The notes: generated from the letters alone by a model not told the origin. DNA of 64,000 nt from PHAA01 sp963665865 (GCA_963665865.2 CAXXWF010000001.1:558001-622000); one strand, 5' to 3'; counted from the first letter of the stretch, positions 7,841 to 16,774 are shown. Translations and numbers: made by a program.

Positions 7841-8539
7841 ATGAAGCCGATTATTGGTATCACGGGTAACTACCAGCCTGAAAACAACGCATTTCTGTTT
7901 AAAGATTTTTATGTGTCTGCCATCACTGCTGCAGGAGGAATAGCCATTTTGCTTTCAAGTACAATGAATGAGGAAGTAGTCGAAGATTATCTTCGTATTT
8001 GCCAGGGTTTTGTATTTTCGGGTGGGGGCGATCTGGATCCTGTTTATTGGGGGGAATATCCCCAGAGGCTCTGTGGGGAAATAGATCCGCTGCGCGATTG
8101 GTTTGAATTGAATCTGGCTCGCCGGGCAGGGGTGTTATCCAAAGCCGTGCTGGGCATCTGCCGGGGCTGCCAGATACTGAACGTAGCTGGCGGAGGCGGA
8201 TTGCTGCAAGATATCAATAGTACCATGAGCCATAACCAAAAAGCTCCCCGCAATCATCCCTTTCATGATATATTTATAGAAAAAGACAGCCGTTTGGGAA
8301 TTATTATTGGTGATGAACATATACGGGTCAACAGCTTTCATCACCAGGCGGTCAAGCAACCGGGCCAAGGTCTGTATATTACTGCTCTGGCAGGTGATGG
8401 CACGGTCGAGGCAATTGAGAGTCGGGATTACCCATTCTATATAGGAGTGCAATGGCACCCCGAATGTTTAGGAGATGACAATTCCGCCAAATTATTTGCC
8501 GCCTTGATAGCGGCAGCCCTTGATAATAGCCAAGACTGA
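7841..8539 (+). CDS. peptidase C26 family glutamine amidotransferase (PuuD-like gamma-glutamyl hydrolase)
   Basis: A 232-residue class-I glutamine-amidotransferase-like hydrolase. It has the oxyanion stretch FSGGGDLDP, the nucleophile elbow LGICRGCQILN (Cys about residue 106) and the His/Glu pair in VQWHPECLGDD. Members hydrolyse gamma-glutamyl bonds, for example gamma-glutamyl-GABA in putrescine degradation, but no putrescine genes are nearby, so the substrate is open. The ATG at 7841 follows GGGGGGATTTTG; a TTG one codon earlier is unnecessary. Confidence 0.88.
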   Translation: MKPIIGITGNYQPENNAFLFKDFYVSAITAAGGIAILLSSTMNEEVVEDYLRICQGFVFSGGGDLDPVYWGEYPQRLCGEIDPLRDWFELNLARRAGVLSKAVLGICRGCQILNVAGGGGLLQDINSTMSHNQKAPRNHPFHDIFIEKDSRLGIIIGDEHIRVNSFHHQAVKQPGQGLYITALAGDGTVEAIESRDYPFYIGVQWHPECLGDDNSAKLFAALIAAALDNSQD

Positions 8540-8667
8540 ATTTCTGAGCATTATTAGCCGGGCAGAATATGGCAGGGCTCGGTTAGAACCATATGTGAGT
8601 CATATTCATAAAATATAAGGGACGGTCGCGGAATGACTTTCCCTAAAAATAGGGGAGGATCTCTTTT

Positions 8668-9813
8668 GTGTTAGCGATTAAAGGCGGCAAGATACTTACT
8701 ATGGATAAGTCTGGAGTTATTAACGGCGGTATAATACTGGTCGAGGGTCAGTTTATTCATAAAGTGGGCAAGACCGTTAAGATCCCTGAAGGCAGCACGG
8801 TTATAGATGCCCAGGGGAAATATATTTGTCCGGGATTCATCGACTCTCATACCCATATTGGATTAGAAGAGGAAATTTATCGGGTAGAGGGTGATGATGT
8901 CAATGAGACCAGCGACCCGATAACGCCGCACCTCCAGGCTGTAGACGGGATAAATTTTATGGACTTGGCCTTTGTCGATGCTCTGCGGGGGGGGGTTACC
9001 AGAACTATGTGCATGCCCGGCAGTGCTAATATTTTAGGTGGTCAGGCTGTATTTTTGAAGACCCTGGCTTCCAGCCTGGGTGACATGATTTACCGCAACC
9101 CCTGGGGGCTAAAAGCAGCTTTGGGCGAGAACCCGAAAAGGGTTTACGGAGCACAGAAGAAGTCTCCCAAGACCCGTATGGCCAGTGCCAGCCTGCTCCG
9201 AGAAGCGCTCACAACTGCTCGCAGTCTTATGGATAAGGATGATCTCAAAGCCCGGGAGCTATTTCACAATCTGCCCATCTTTAAAGTGTTAAAGAGAGAA
9301 ATGCCCCTGCTGCTTCACGTGCACCGTGCTGATGATATTCTAACCGCTTTGCGTATCAAAGACGAATTTGATATAGATATGCTGCTCCAGCATGGTACGG
9401 AAGCAATGCTGGTCGCGGACGAACTGGTAAAAAGAGATGTGGCTGTATTCTTAGGTCCTTTACTGGTAAACCGGGCCAAAGTGGAAATGAAGGAAGTGGC
9501 TTTCAAGAATGCTGCTACTCTAGCCGCCAGGGGAGTAAAATTCAGTTTTATAACTGACCACCCGGTAATTCCAATAGAACATCTGCGGGTATGTGCTGCC
9601 CTAGCGGTTCGCGAAGGACTTGACGAAGATATGGCTTTGCAAGCCATAACCAGTGTTCCCGCTCAACTGCTAAAAGTTGACCACGAACTGGGAACGATTA
9701 AAGAGGGAAAACGCGCTGACCTGGTTATTTTTGATGGGCACCCGTTTGATTTCCGTTCCAAAGCAGAGAAGGTCTTGGTGGATGGCCAACTATGGGGGGA
9801 TAGCGTTGGATAA
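8668..9813 (+). CDS. metal-dependent amidohydrolase, imidazolonepropionase-like
   Basis: A 381-residue amidohydrolase-superfamily protein. The first metal-binding motif is GFIDSHTHIG (about 54-63), with further ligands in LLLHVHRADD, LQHGTEA and FITDHPV. The C-terminal beta-sandwich returns at GTIKEGKRADLVIFDG. GTG start behind AGGGGAGGA. The superfamily covers imidazolonepropionase, prolidase-like and related ring-opening enzymes; no hut genes are adjacent, so the substrate is unknown. A small gene overlaps its last codons. Confidence 0.85.
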   Translation: MLAIKGGKILTMDKSGVINGGIILVEGQFIHKVGKTVKIPEGSTVIDAQGKYICPGFIDSHTHIGLEEEIYRVEGDDVNETSDPITPHLQAVDGINFMDLAFVDALRGGVTRTMCMPGSANILGGQAVFLKTLASSLGDMIYRNPWGLKAALGENPKRVYGAQKKSPKTRMASASLLREALTTARSLMDKDDLKARELFHNLPIFKVLKREMPLLLHVHRADDILTALRIKDEFDIDMLLQHGTEAMLVADELVKRDVAVFLGPLLVNRAKVEMKEVAFKNAATLAARGVKFSFITDHPVIPIEHLRVCAALAVREGLDEDMALQAITSVPAQLLKVDHELGTIKEGKRADLVIFDGHPFDFRSKAEKVLVDGQLWGDSVG

Positions 9814-9997
9814 AGGGGATTTGTTTACAGTTTATATGGATGGCAACGTTATGACGATATGTGTGCTGGGTTCATATAATGAAGAATACAGCGGAGAAGA
9901 GATGGTAATCCTGGCAATAGTAAGCCAGGATAATATGGTTCATGTACCTGTTACTGATCTGAATATGTTGTTCCCTCGCAAGAAATATACTAACTAA
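9806..9997 (+). CDS. small hypothetical protein
   Basis: A 63-residue protein (DLFTVYMDGNVMTICVL ...) whose frame overlaps the amidohydrolase end by eight bases. The TTG start at 9806 has GGGGGGAT six bases upstream; an ATG at 9782 is the alternative. The overlap suggests translational coupling with the amidohydrolase. I do not recognise a family; it is acidic with no membrane segment. It is followed directly by a terminator. Confidence 0.55.
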   Translation: MDKGDLFTVYMDGNVMTICVLGSYNEEYSGEEMVILAIVSQDNMVHVPVTDLNMLFPRKKYTN

Positions 9998-10021
9998 GTT
10001 TAAAATTATATTATTGGAAAA

Positions 10022-10050
10022 AGCCGGCAAATTGAGACGCCGGCTTATTC
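10022..10050 (+). terminator. intrinsic terminator
   Basis: AGCCGGC and GCCGGCT arms around a short loop, followed by a T-rich run (TTATTCATT). It ends the amidohydrolase-small gene unit. Confidence 0.7.
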
Positions 10051-10128
10051 ATTGTTATTATTTACCTCAAGGAATTTTCCAACTCTATTAGAATTATTCA
10101 AATATGATCAAATTAAGGAGTTGGAGAG

Positions 10129-11502
10129 TTGAAAAAGGCAATTTTAGTAATGATTACTTGTTTATTGATGTTTATAGGGTCAGCCGGCATATCCCAGGCT
10201 GACTGGAGTCCCGGGATTAGAATAGATGGACAGCTCCGGGAATTTAATCCTCCTTGCCAAATCGTAAATGGACGAACCATGGTACCATTGCGGTTTGTAA
10301 TTGAGGATAAGGCATTACAGGGAAGTGTTGGCTGGGATAGTAACAGCAGTGAAGTGACTGTTGCATGTCAGGGGAAGACTTTTGAATTTAAGATCGGCAG
10401 CCCTACGGTTTTGATTAATGGCACGACTTACACCATGGATGTTTCTCCATATACATATCAGGATCGCACCTATCTGCCCTTAAGGTTCCTGGCCGAAAAT
10501 TTAGGAGGAATCGTGACCTGGAACGACGCTCTGGGACAGGTAAATATTCTCTTTAATAAGTCGGCCGAGAGTAAACCAGCTGTTTTTGCCTACTATTACA
10601 GCGGAGGTTTTCAGGAATTACAGGAAAATGTCAACCTTTTCAGCGATGTAGCCCTGCGCTGGTTTGAGACCGATGCCGATGGCGATCTCTTTTATGAGTA
10701 TCAGGACAATTATAAGCAAGTACTGAATTTATTGGACAAGAACGGGATAAAAAAGCATGCTAGTGTAGTATTTATGGATAAGGCGGGTTTGCATACGCTG
10801 CTCTCCAGTCCAGGGCGTCGGGCTAACCTGATCAATCAACTGTATAATGAGGTGCAAAAATCTAATTATGATGGAGTAAATATAGATTTTGAATTTATCG
10901 GCGCGAGTGATTCTGATTACTATACTACCTTTTTACGGGAACTGAAAAATAAGTTGGGTGCAGGCAAGGAATTGTCAGTGGCAGTTTTCGCTCGGACAAG
11001 CTCGGACAATTGGTCAACTGGTTATGATTACCAAAACATCGGGGAGGTCGCGGATAGGATAGTGGTGATGACCTATGATTACTGCTACTCAACCAGTGCG
11101 GCAGGACCGGTAGCTCCATTGTGGTGGGTTAATGACGTGGTCGATTATATGCTCCATACTGCCCAGATCTCTCCTTCCAAACTACTTTTAGGGATGGCCA
11201 CTTATGGGTATAATTGGGGATCAGGGCAGACTGGCACCACGGTGACCTTAGCGAAATTAAACAGCCTGAGAAATACTTACCAGGTAACTGAGCACTTTGA
11301 CACAGCTAGTATGAGTCCCTATTATACCTACACCGATGGTAATGGGCTAAGCCATAAGATTTGGCTGGAAAATGAACGCAGTCTAGAGGAGAAATGGAAA
11401 GTTACTATAAATAACAACCTGGGGGGGATAAGCTTCTGGAGGATCGGTAATGGCTTTGACGATTTATATAATCTACTAGAGGATAACCAGATGGGTAATT
11501 AA
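10129..11502 (+). CDS. secreted GH18-like glycosidase with copper-amine-oxidase-type N-terminal domain
   Basis: A 457-residue exported protein. Residues 1-24 form a signal peptide, about 28-145 a copper amine oxidase N-terminal (stalk) domain marked by NGRTMVPLRFV and DRTYLPLRFLAE, and about 150-455 a glycoside hydrolase 18 barrel of the spore-germination YaaH/YdhD type. The catalytic motif DGVNIDFEFIG is complete, with the acid Glu about residue 255. Such proteins act on cell-wall or spore-cortex glycans. TTG start with AAGGAG upstream. It is flanked by terminators on both sides, so it is monocistronic. Confidence 0.88.
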   Translation: MKKAILVMITCLLMFIGSAGISQADWSPGIRIDGQLREFNPPCQIVNGRTMVPLRFVIEDKALQGSVGWDSNSSEVTVACQGKTFEFKIGSPTVLINGTTYTMDVSPYTYQDRTYLPLRFLAENLGGIVTWNDALGQVNILFNKSAESKPAVFAYYYSGGFQELQENVNLFSDVALRWFETDADGDLFYEYQDNYKQVLNLLDKNGIKKHASVVFMDKAGLHTLLSSPGRRANLINQLYNEVQKSNYDGVNIDFEFIGASDSDYYTTFLRELKNKLGAGKELSVAVFARTSSDNWSTGYDYQNIGEVADRIVVMTYDYCYSTSAAGPVAPLWWVNDVVDYMLHTAQISPSKLLLGMATYGYNWGSGQTGTTVTLAKLNSLRNTYQVTEHFDTASMSPYYTYTDGNGLSHKIWLENERSLEEKWKVTINNNLGGISFWRIGNGFDDLYNLLEDNQMGN

Positions 11503-11545
11503 GACGATAATTTTAATAAAATCCATGAATGATATATAATAATAT

Positions 11546-11575
11546 AAAACCGCCTGTATAGGCGGTTTTATATTA
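11546..11575 (+). terminator. intrinsic terminator
   Basis: Perfect nine-base arms AAAACCGCC/GGCGGTTTT with a six-base loop and a following T/A-rich tail. It terminates the GH18-like gene and could also work leftward. Confidence 0.8.
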
Positions 11576-11620
11576 TCGTGGGAAATCGTAAAGTGACTAA
11601 AAATAGGGGGAGGGGATAGA

Positions 11621-12319
11621 ATGTCTAAGGAACAACCCCTTTTGTTTGGGGAATTGGGAGAGCTCGCCCCGGAAGTTAATCAGGCGGCCCTGCTGCCTAA
11701 AAAGACATATGGTTCGTTTCTACCCGGTCTGAAAGGGGAAGATAGCTATCCCCAGGTGCAAACCTATCAGGAATTGCTGGATATGTCCGGCGATTGTAGG
11801 AAGTGCCGCTTGAGAGACACCTGTCGCCAGGTTGTATTTGGTGATGGCAATAGAGATGCAGACATTTTATTTATTGGGGAGGGGCCAGGCAAAGATGAAG
11901 ATGAGCAGGGTATTCCCTTTGTAGGAAGGGCTGGGCAGCTATTGAATAAGATACTGGAGGCAGCCCAGTTTAACCGCTCCGAGGTATATATTACCAATGT
12001 GGTTAAATGTCGTCCACCGGGCAATCGCCTTCCCAATCCTGATGAGGTCAAGGAGTGCCGCAGCTATCTGGAAGCCCAGATTAGGATAATTAATCCCAAA
12101 ATAGTCGTTTGTCTGGGGGCTATGGCCTGTCAGACCGTTATTGATCCCAAGGCTAAGATTACTCAGACCCGAGGGCGGTGGTTTACAAGGAACGGCATTA
12201 TGATTATGGCCACCTATCACCCGGCGGCGCTTCTGCGTAATGAACAGTACAAACGTCCTACCTGGGAAGATTTCAAGCTCATTCGTGATGAATATAAGAA
12301 GCTGACCGGGTCACAATAA
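11621..12319 (+). CDS. udg: uracil-DNA glycosylase, family 4
   Basis: A 232-residue iron-sulfur uracil-DNA glycosylase that starts base excision repair at uracil. An N-terminal extension (about 1-45) precedes CRKCRLRDTCRQVVFGDG, which supplies cluster cysteines, and motif A GEGPGKDEDEQG. NVVKCRPPGNR with a further Cys in ECRSYLEAQI, and TYHPAALLRN (motif B) follow. All family-4 features are intact. The gene lies directly before tsaE with six bases between, so they likely share a transcript. Confidence 0.93.
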   Translation: MSKEQPLLFGELGELAPEVNQAALLPKKTYGSFLPGLKGEDSYPQVQTYQELLDMSGDCRKCRLRDTCRQVVFGDGNRDADILFIGEGPGKDEDEQGIPFVGRAGQLLNKILEAAQFNRSEVYITNVVKCRPPGNRLPNPDEVKECRSYLEAQIRIINPKIVVCLGAMACQTVIDPKAKITQTRGRWFTRNGIMIMATYHPAALLRNEQYKRPTWEDFKLIRDEYKKLTGSQ

Positions 12320-12325
12320 AGAGGT

Positions 12326-12811
12326 ATGAAAATGGATATTAGGGTTAACAGTGAAGAGGAAATGCAGACACTGGGCAGGGACCTAGCCGCTGTTCTTGAC
12401 GAGGATGATGTGGTATATTTGCGGGGGGAATTAGGGGCGGGCAAGACTGTCCTGGTGAGAGGTATAGCCCGGGGCCTGGGATACGAGGGGCGGGTGACCA
12501 GCCCAACCTTTACACTCATGAATGTATATCCCAGTAAACCGATGATTTACCATTTTGATTTTTATCGGTTGGAAAGTCCGGACCTTGTGGATCTGGGGCT
12601 GGAGGAATATATAGAATGTGGCGGCATATCCCTGGTTGAATGGCCGCAGATTGGGAGAGATTTGCTTCCTCGGGAAGCCTTATGGGTGGAAATTGAACTT
12701 ACTGATGGCGACTATGAGCGGCCTAGAACGGTCCACATATACGCCCAAGGTAAGAAATACCAGGAAAAGCTGGAGAGGTTGAGGCAGATTGTTGATCTTA
12801 GCGATAGATAG
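12326..12811 (+). CDS. tsaE: tRNA t6A biosynthesis ATPase TsaE
   Basis: A 161-residue P-loop ATPase that drives turnover of the TsaB-TsaD complex during t6A37 tRNA modification. Walker A is LRGELGAGKTVLVRG (about residues 32-46), and the family motifs VTSPTFTLMNVY and YHFDFYRL are present. It overlaps the start of tsaB. An alternative ATG sits two codons downstream. Together with tsaB, rimI and tsaD it forms the usual Firmicute cluster. Confidence 0.95.
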   Translation: MKMDIRVNSEEEMQTLGRDLAAVLDEDDVVYLRGELGAGKTVLVRGIARGLGYEGRVTSPTFTLMNVYPSKPMIYHFDFYRLESPDLVDLGLEEYIECGGISLVEWPQIGRDLLPREALWVEIELTDGDYERPRTVHIYAQGKKYQEKLERLRQIVDLSDR

Positions 12812-13505
12812 TTCCACCCCGGTGGCGGGAGTGGCATTACTGGATAAAGAAAAGCTCATTCGGGAAGATTTTATAAATTATAAAAAGACCCATTCGGAAA
12901 CGCTTATGCCTATGATTGATGAATTACTACGGGGGTGTGATAGGTCATTAGCGGACCTATCCGCTCTGGCGATTACGATCGGGCCGGGATCATTTACCGG
13001 ACTAAGAATTGGGCTGGCAGCTGTAAAGGGGCTGAGTCTGGCAGCAGATCTGCCCGTGATGGGCATATCGACCCTGGATGTGTTAGCTCACAACATTGTC
13101 TATAGTGATACTCTGGTTTGCCCTATGTTGGATGCACGTAAGCAGGAGATATACACGGCCTTTTACGATAACCATGGATTATATCCACGCAGATTGGGTG
13201 AAGAAATGGCCTGTTCACCCCAGGAGTTTGCTGATAAAGCCCTGCAAAAAGCTGAGGAAATCGGCGCAACCCGAATTACTTTACTGGGGGACGGGTATTA
13301 TCCTTATCGGGAATTATGGAGTGATTGTCTGGGAGACAAACTAATGCTGGCGCCCTCCCATTTAATGCTGGTCCGATCTTCAGCCCTAGGCAGTCTGGCT
13401 GCAGCCAGGGCAGCTCGGGGAGATTTTGATGAAGTCAACTGTTTGCGGCCCAGATATATTCGTCTGTCAGAAGCTGAAAGCAAACTGGGTAAAGGAGAAC
13501 TCTAA
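12789..13505 (+). CDS. tsaB: tRNA t6A biosynthesis protein TsaB
   Basis: A 238-residue TsaB, the inactive ASKHA paralogue that dimerises with TsaD. It opens LILAIDSSTPVAGVALL and contains ITIGPGSFTGLRIGLA and PMLDARKQEIYTAFY. TTG start inside the end of tsaE, indicating coupling. The next gene, rimI, begins one base after its stop. Confidence 0.95.
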   Translation: MLILAIDSSTPVAGVALLDKEKLIREDFINYKKTHSETLMPMIDELLRGCDRSLADLSALAITIGPGSFTGLRIGLAAVKGLSLAADLPVMGISTLDVLAHNIVYSDTLVCPMLDARKQEIYTAFYDNHGLYPRRLGEEMACSPQEFADKALQKAEEIGATRITLLGDGYYPYRELWSDCLGDKLMLAPSHLMLVRSSALGSLAAARAARGDFDEVNCLRPRYIRLSEAESKLGKGEL

Positions 13506-13970
13506 ATGCTGAACCATGCTTTCCTCATTAGGAAGATGACAGAGCAAGATCTGGATGAATTAATGATAATTGAAAGGGATTCTTTCAGCCTGCCCTGGTC
13601 TCGTCAAGCTTATGAGTCTGAACTGCAAAACCAGTATGCCAATTATCTGGTCTGTGATTGGCAGGGGGAAATTGCTGCTTACGTGGGCATGTGGACGGTT
13701 TTCGAGGATGCTCACATAACCAATGTAGCTGTAGCCAGAAGGTTTAGACGTATGGGCATGGGCCGGATTTTGATGCTGGAGGAGGAAAAACTGGCTTTGG
13801 CCAAGCAAGCCAGTCGGATTCTATTAGAGGTTAGACCTTCTAATATCGCAGCTCTGACTATGTATGACGAACTTGGCTATTTACCTACCTCAATGCGCAA
13901 ACAGTATTATTCTGATAATCAAGAAGATGCGATAATTATGACTAAATTCCTGAATCAGGAAAAGCTATAG
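13506..13970 (+). CDS. rimI: ribosomal protein bS18-alanine N-acetyltransferase
   Basis: A 154-residue GNAT acetyltransferase. Acetyl-CoA-binding motif A is VARRFRRMGMGRILM (about 76-90), and the RimI signature RPSNIAALTMYDELGY follows. RimI acetylates the N-terminal alanine of ribosomal protein S18, and this position between tsaB and tsaD is typical. ATG directly after the tsaB stop. Confidence 0.92.
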   Translation: MLNHAFLIRKMTEQDLDELMIIERDSFSLPWSRQAYESELQNQYANYLVCDWQGEIAAYVGMWTVFEDAHITNVAVARRFRRMGMGRILMLEEEKLALAKQASRILLEVRPSNIAALTMYDELGYLPTSMRKQYYSDNQEDAIIMTKFLNQEKL

Positions 13971-14016
13971 ATAAAAGAGTCGTCTGTAGAACTATAATGG
14001 AAGCGGGTTATAAGCT

Positions 14017-15027
14017 GTGCAAGACATACTTATTTTGGGGGTGGAAACCTCCTGCGATGAAACGGCGGCAGCCATTGTAAAAAACGGCCGCGAGGTTTTG
14101 TCCAATGTGATTAATTCACAAATTGCGATTCACCAACAATTTGGCGGAGTGGTGCCGGAGGTGGCATCACGCAAACACATTGAAAATATTGCACCAGTAG
14201 TAAATAGCGCCTTTCGGGAAGCGGGATTAACCTACCGGGATATCGATGCAGTGGCAGTGACTACCATGCCAGGCTTAGTCGGAGCATTGTTGGTAGGGCT
14301 ATCCTTCGCCAAAGCCTTTGCGTATGGGTTAAACTTGCCGCTGATTGCCGTAAATCACCTGCACGGACATATTTATGCCAACTTCCTGGAACACGACAAT
14401 ATCATTTTTCCGGCTATTTGCTTGGTGGCGTCCGGTGGGCATACCAGCCTTCTGTATATGAAGAGTATGGGCGACTATGAATTGATCGGCTCCACCAAGG
14501 ATGATGCGGCTGGTGAGGCTTTTGATAAGGTGGCCAGGTTCTTGGGGCTGGGTTACCCAGGCGGACCGGCGGTGGAGAAGGCAGCTCTGCAGGGACTTGC
14601 TGGCCGCTATCATTTGCCACGGGTCTTTCTGGACAGGAATGATTATGAGTTCAGCTTTTCCGGGCTTAAGACCGCGACTATGAATTTGTGGAGGAAGATT
14701 GAAAAAACTGAAGATAGTAATCCGGGAGATATTGCAGCTGAATTTCAGGCTGCTCTGGTAGAAGTGCTAGTGGAAAAAACGATGCGGGCGGCTCATGCCT
14801 ATGGGGTTGAGACTATTATGGTAGCCGGAGGGGTTGCCGCTAACCAGAAATTAAGGGATAATTTGGCTGAAAGTGCCAAAAAACAACATTATAAACTATA
14901 TTATCCATCGCTTGGACTATGTACTGATAATGCGGCCATGATTGCTGGAAAAGCCTATCACGACTATATTAATGGCAGTTTTGCACCATTAAATACGAAT
15001 GCCCATCCCAGCCAGTTTTCGCTGTAA
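14017..15027 (+). CDS. tsaD: tRNA N6-adenosine threonylcarbamoyltransferase TsaD
   Basis: A 336-residue TsaD (Kae1/Gcp family) that transfers threonylcarbamoyl to A37 of ANN-decoding tRNAs. It opens ILGVETSCDETAAAIV and has the metal ligands in HLHGHIYANFL (His about 111 and 115), with VASGGHTSLL and GYPGGPAVEK. GTG start (14017) in the sequence AAGCTGTGC. It ends the tsaE-tsaB-rimI-tsaD cluster. Confidence 0.96.
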   Translation: MQDILILGVETSCDETAAAIVKNGREVLSNVINSQIAIHQQFGGVVPEVASRKHIENIAPVVNSAFREAGLTYRDIDAVAVTTMPGLVGALLVGLSFAKAFAYGLNLPLIAVNHLHGHIYANFLEHDNIIFPAICLVASGGHTSLLYMKSMGDYELIGSTKDDAAGEAFDKVARFLGLGYPGGPAVEKAALQGLAGRYHLPRVFLDRNDYEFSFSGLKTATMNLWRKIEKTEDSNPGDIAAEFQAALVEVLVEKTMRAAHAYGVETIMVAGGVAANQKLRDNLAESAKKQHYKLYYPSLGLCTDNAAMIAGKAYHDYINGSFAPLNTNAHPSQFSL

Positions 15028-15034
15028 ATCTGCT

Positions 15035-15160
15035 TGTGGATAATGTGCATAAGTCTGTTGATAATTAATTTAGCGGCATTTCTGAAGAACCAAAATTGAG
15101 GATTATTTAGGCCAAATGAAAGAATTGCCGGAATATAGAGCTATCTAATCCTGTGGATAA
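15035..15160 (+). promoter_or_regulatory. cluster of DnaA-box-like 9-mers
   Basis: In the 147-base gap between tsaD and lgt are two perfect copies of TGTGGATAA (15035-15043 and 15152-15160), the complement of the DnaA box TTATCCACA. Two one-mismatch copies, TGTGCATAA (15044-15052) and TGTTGATAA (15056-15064), lie beside the first. All four have the same orientation. The first two are directly adjacent. The region could bind DnaA as a regulatory or titration site; no replication gene is near, so it is not claimed as an origin. Confidence 0.5.
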
Positions 15161-15174
15161 ACGCTAAGGAAGGA

Positions 15175-15942
15175 ATGATAAGGGTGTATCCTATTTTACT
15201 GAATATGGGTCGAATAAAAGTCTATTCCTGGGGATTTATGTTGGCTTTTGCCGTGCTGCTGGCAGTCCTGGGAATAACCAAAATTTTCAAGGAAGAAGGA
15301 TATGATCCGGACCATGTTTTAGATATGGTTTTACTATTAGTAGTGACCGGTTTGCTGGGTTCGCGCATAGCCTATATAGCCATGTTTGAATGGCAGGATT
15401 TCCTGGCCCATCCGACCATTTTCTTTGGCTTGACTGATGGAGGATTCAGCGGCTTGGTTTGGTACGGCGGCTTTACTGCCAGCGTGCTGGCGGCCATAAT
15501 ATATATTCGTATGCGGGGTTATTCCTTTTGGAAATTAGCCGATATCTTTGCTCCTTTTCTGGCTATGTCCTATGCAATCGTACGAATTGGATGTTTTCTA
15601 AACGGCTGTTGCTATGGCAAAGCCAGCGATGCACCTTGTACGGTGGTATTTCCCTTGGTGGATAATCTAAGTCGATACCCCACTCAACTTTATAGTTCAG
15701 CTGTTAATTTCTTGCTGTTTGCATTTTTGCTGTGGTACTATCCGCGCCGCAAATTCTCGGGACAGATATTTGTTTTTTATCTGCTGGGATATTCAATTTA
15801 CCGGTTCATAATTGAATTTTTCCGAGAGAATACAATCTTTTGGGGGCCATTTTCAATATCTCAGGCATATTCGCTGATAATTTTCATAGTCGGTATTGGG
15901 CTGTATATATGGCGTAAATCCTCCGGGGACTTGCGGGAGTAA
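15175..15942 (+). CDS. lgt: prolipoprotein diacylglyceryl transferase
   Basis: A 255-residue polytopic membrane enzyme that adds diacylglycerol to the lipobox cysteine of prolipoproteins. Family signatures are GRIKVYSWGFMLAF near the N-terminus, LGSRIAYI, and the Lgt motif around GGFSGLVWYGG and RIGCFLNGCCYG, ending with YRFIIEFFREN. Seven membrane segments are expected. ATG at 15175 with AAGGA upstream. The folate gene follows after five bases. Confidence 0.94.
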   Translation: MIRVYPILLNMGRIKVYSWGFMLAFAVLLAVLGITKIFKEEGYDPDHVLDMVLLLVVTGLLGSRIAYIAMFEWQDFLAHPTIFFGLTDGGFSGLVWYGGFTASVLAAIIYIRMRGYSFWKLADIFAPFLAMSYAIVRIGCFLNGCCYGKASDAPCTVVFPLVDNLSRYPTQLYSSAVNFLLFAFLLWYYPRRKFSGQIFVFYLLGYSIYRFIIEFFRENTIFWGPFSISQAYSLIIFIVGIGLYIWRKSSGDLRE

Positions 15943-15947
15943 ATGAA

Positions 15948-16532
15948 ATGGAAGCAGAGTATCAATACAGACAAACATTACGACGAGAAATGAGTGACAA
16001 GCGAATCAGCCTGTCCCCAGCCCAAGTGACGGCGTACAGTCGCGTAATAACCGGCAAACTGAGTGAATTGGAGCCGCTGATTAACGCCCGGAGTATCATG
16101 GGATTTGCCAGTATTAACAATGAAGTTGATCTGCACTTTTTTCTGGAGGAGCAGGCTAACCAGGGCAAAACCATTTTGCTTCCCCGGGTGGAAAGTGGTG
16201 GTGCGCTGGCCGCCATAGAGTTTACCAACTGGCAACATACCCGACTCGGGGCTTTTAATGTCCGAGAACCTGTGGGTATAGCTGTTGCTGCCATTGATAT
16301 TGATGTGGTGATAGTGCCTGGCCTGGTTTTTGATGGCCACGGTTTTAGATTGGGATATGGCAAGGGTTACTATGACCGCTTCTTGAAACTTTTGTCGAAA
16401 AACACCTTTATCTGCGGAGTTTGTTATGATTTTCAGGTGGTTGACAATGTTTGTCCCCATGCCGGGGATGTATCAATACATTGGATCGTGACGGAGAAAT
16501 CAGAGTTAGCTATAAATTGGGATTTCTTTTAG
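15948..16532 (+). CDS. 5-formyltetrahydrofolate cyclo-ligase
   Basis: A 194-residue enzyme that converts 5-formyl-THF to 5,10-methenyl-THF with ATP. Recognised from the opening KxxLRREM-like stretch (YRQTLRREMSDKRISL), LPRVESGG and the C-terminal signature VPGLVFDGHGFRLGYGKGYYDRFL. It is closely downstream of lgt. In a formate-exchanging anaerobe it would support C1 folate metabolism. Confidence 0.92.
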   Translation: MEAEYQYRQTLRREMSDKRISLSPAQVTAYSRVITGKLSELEPLINARSIMGFASINNEVDLHFFLEEQANQGKTILLPRVESGGALAAIEFTNWQHTRLGAFNVREPVGIAVAAIDIDVVIVPGLVFDGHGFRLGYGKGYYDRFLKLLSKNTFICGVCYDFQVVDNVCPHAGDVSIHWIVTEKSELAINWDFF

Positions 16533-16575
16533 ACCAATATCCTCAGTTGCATAATTTGGATAATAATGTTGATGA

Positions 16576-16604
16576 TTGATATGGTTCTGCCCTTATTGTA
16601 TAAT
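16576..16604 (+). promoter_or_regulatory. sigma-A promoter of the moa operon
   Basis: TTGATA at 16576-16581, a 17-base spacer and a perfect TATAAT at 16599-16604. Transcription would begin near 16611, just ahead of the structured leader. Confidence 0.75.
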
Positions 16605-16624
16605 AAGTTACACAATTCAATATG

Positions 16625-16761
16625 CTCCGATTCAATTCACCTACGGCTTCTGGCTAAGGTATTTGGACGACAGGGTGTAGTTGGAAACGATTGCGCCTCC
16701 ATTTGGGGAAGGAGTGCTGTATTAGTCTGGATGCGCCCTTTGATGGGGCGTTTTATTTTTT
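16625..16761 (+). ncRNA. candidate molybdenum/tungsten cofactor riboswitch with terminator
   Basis: The leader between a clear promoter and the moa genes carries CTCCGA (16625), CTACGGC (16641) and a receptor-like GGCTAAGGTAT. A GTTG-GAAA-CGAT hairpin (16680-16691, a GNRA tetraloop) and GCGCCTCC facing GGGGAAGGAG (16693-16714) follow. It ends in an intrinsic terminator (CGCCC/GGGCG and a T-run, 16733-16761), after which the ribosome binding site of the next gene follows at once. Moco RNA motifs are known to combine a GNRA loop and receptor and to precede moaA, which fits. The family assignment is from memory of the motif and needs a covariance search. Confidence 0.6.
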
Positions 16762-16774
16762 GGAGGTGTTTAAG

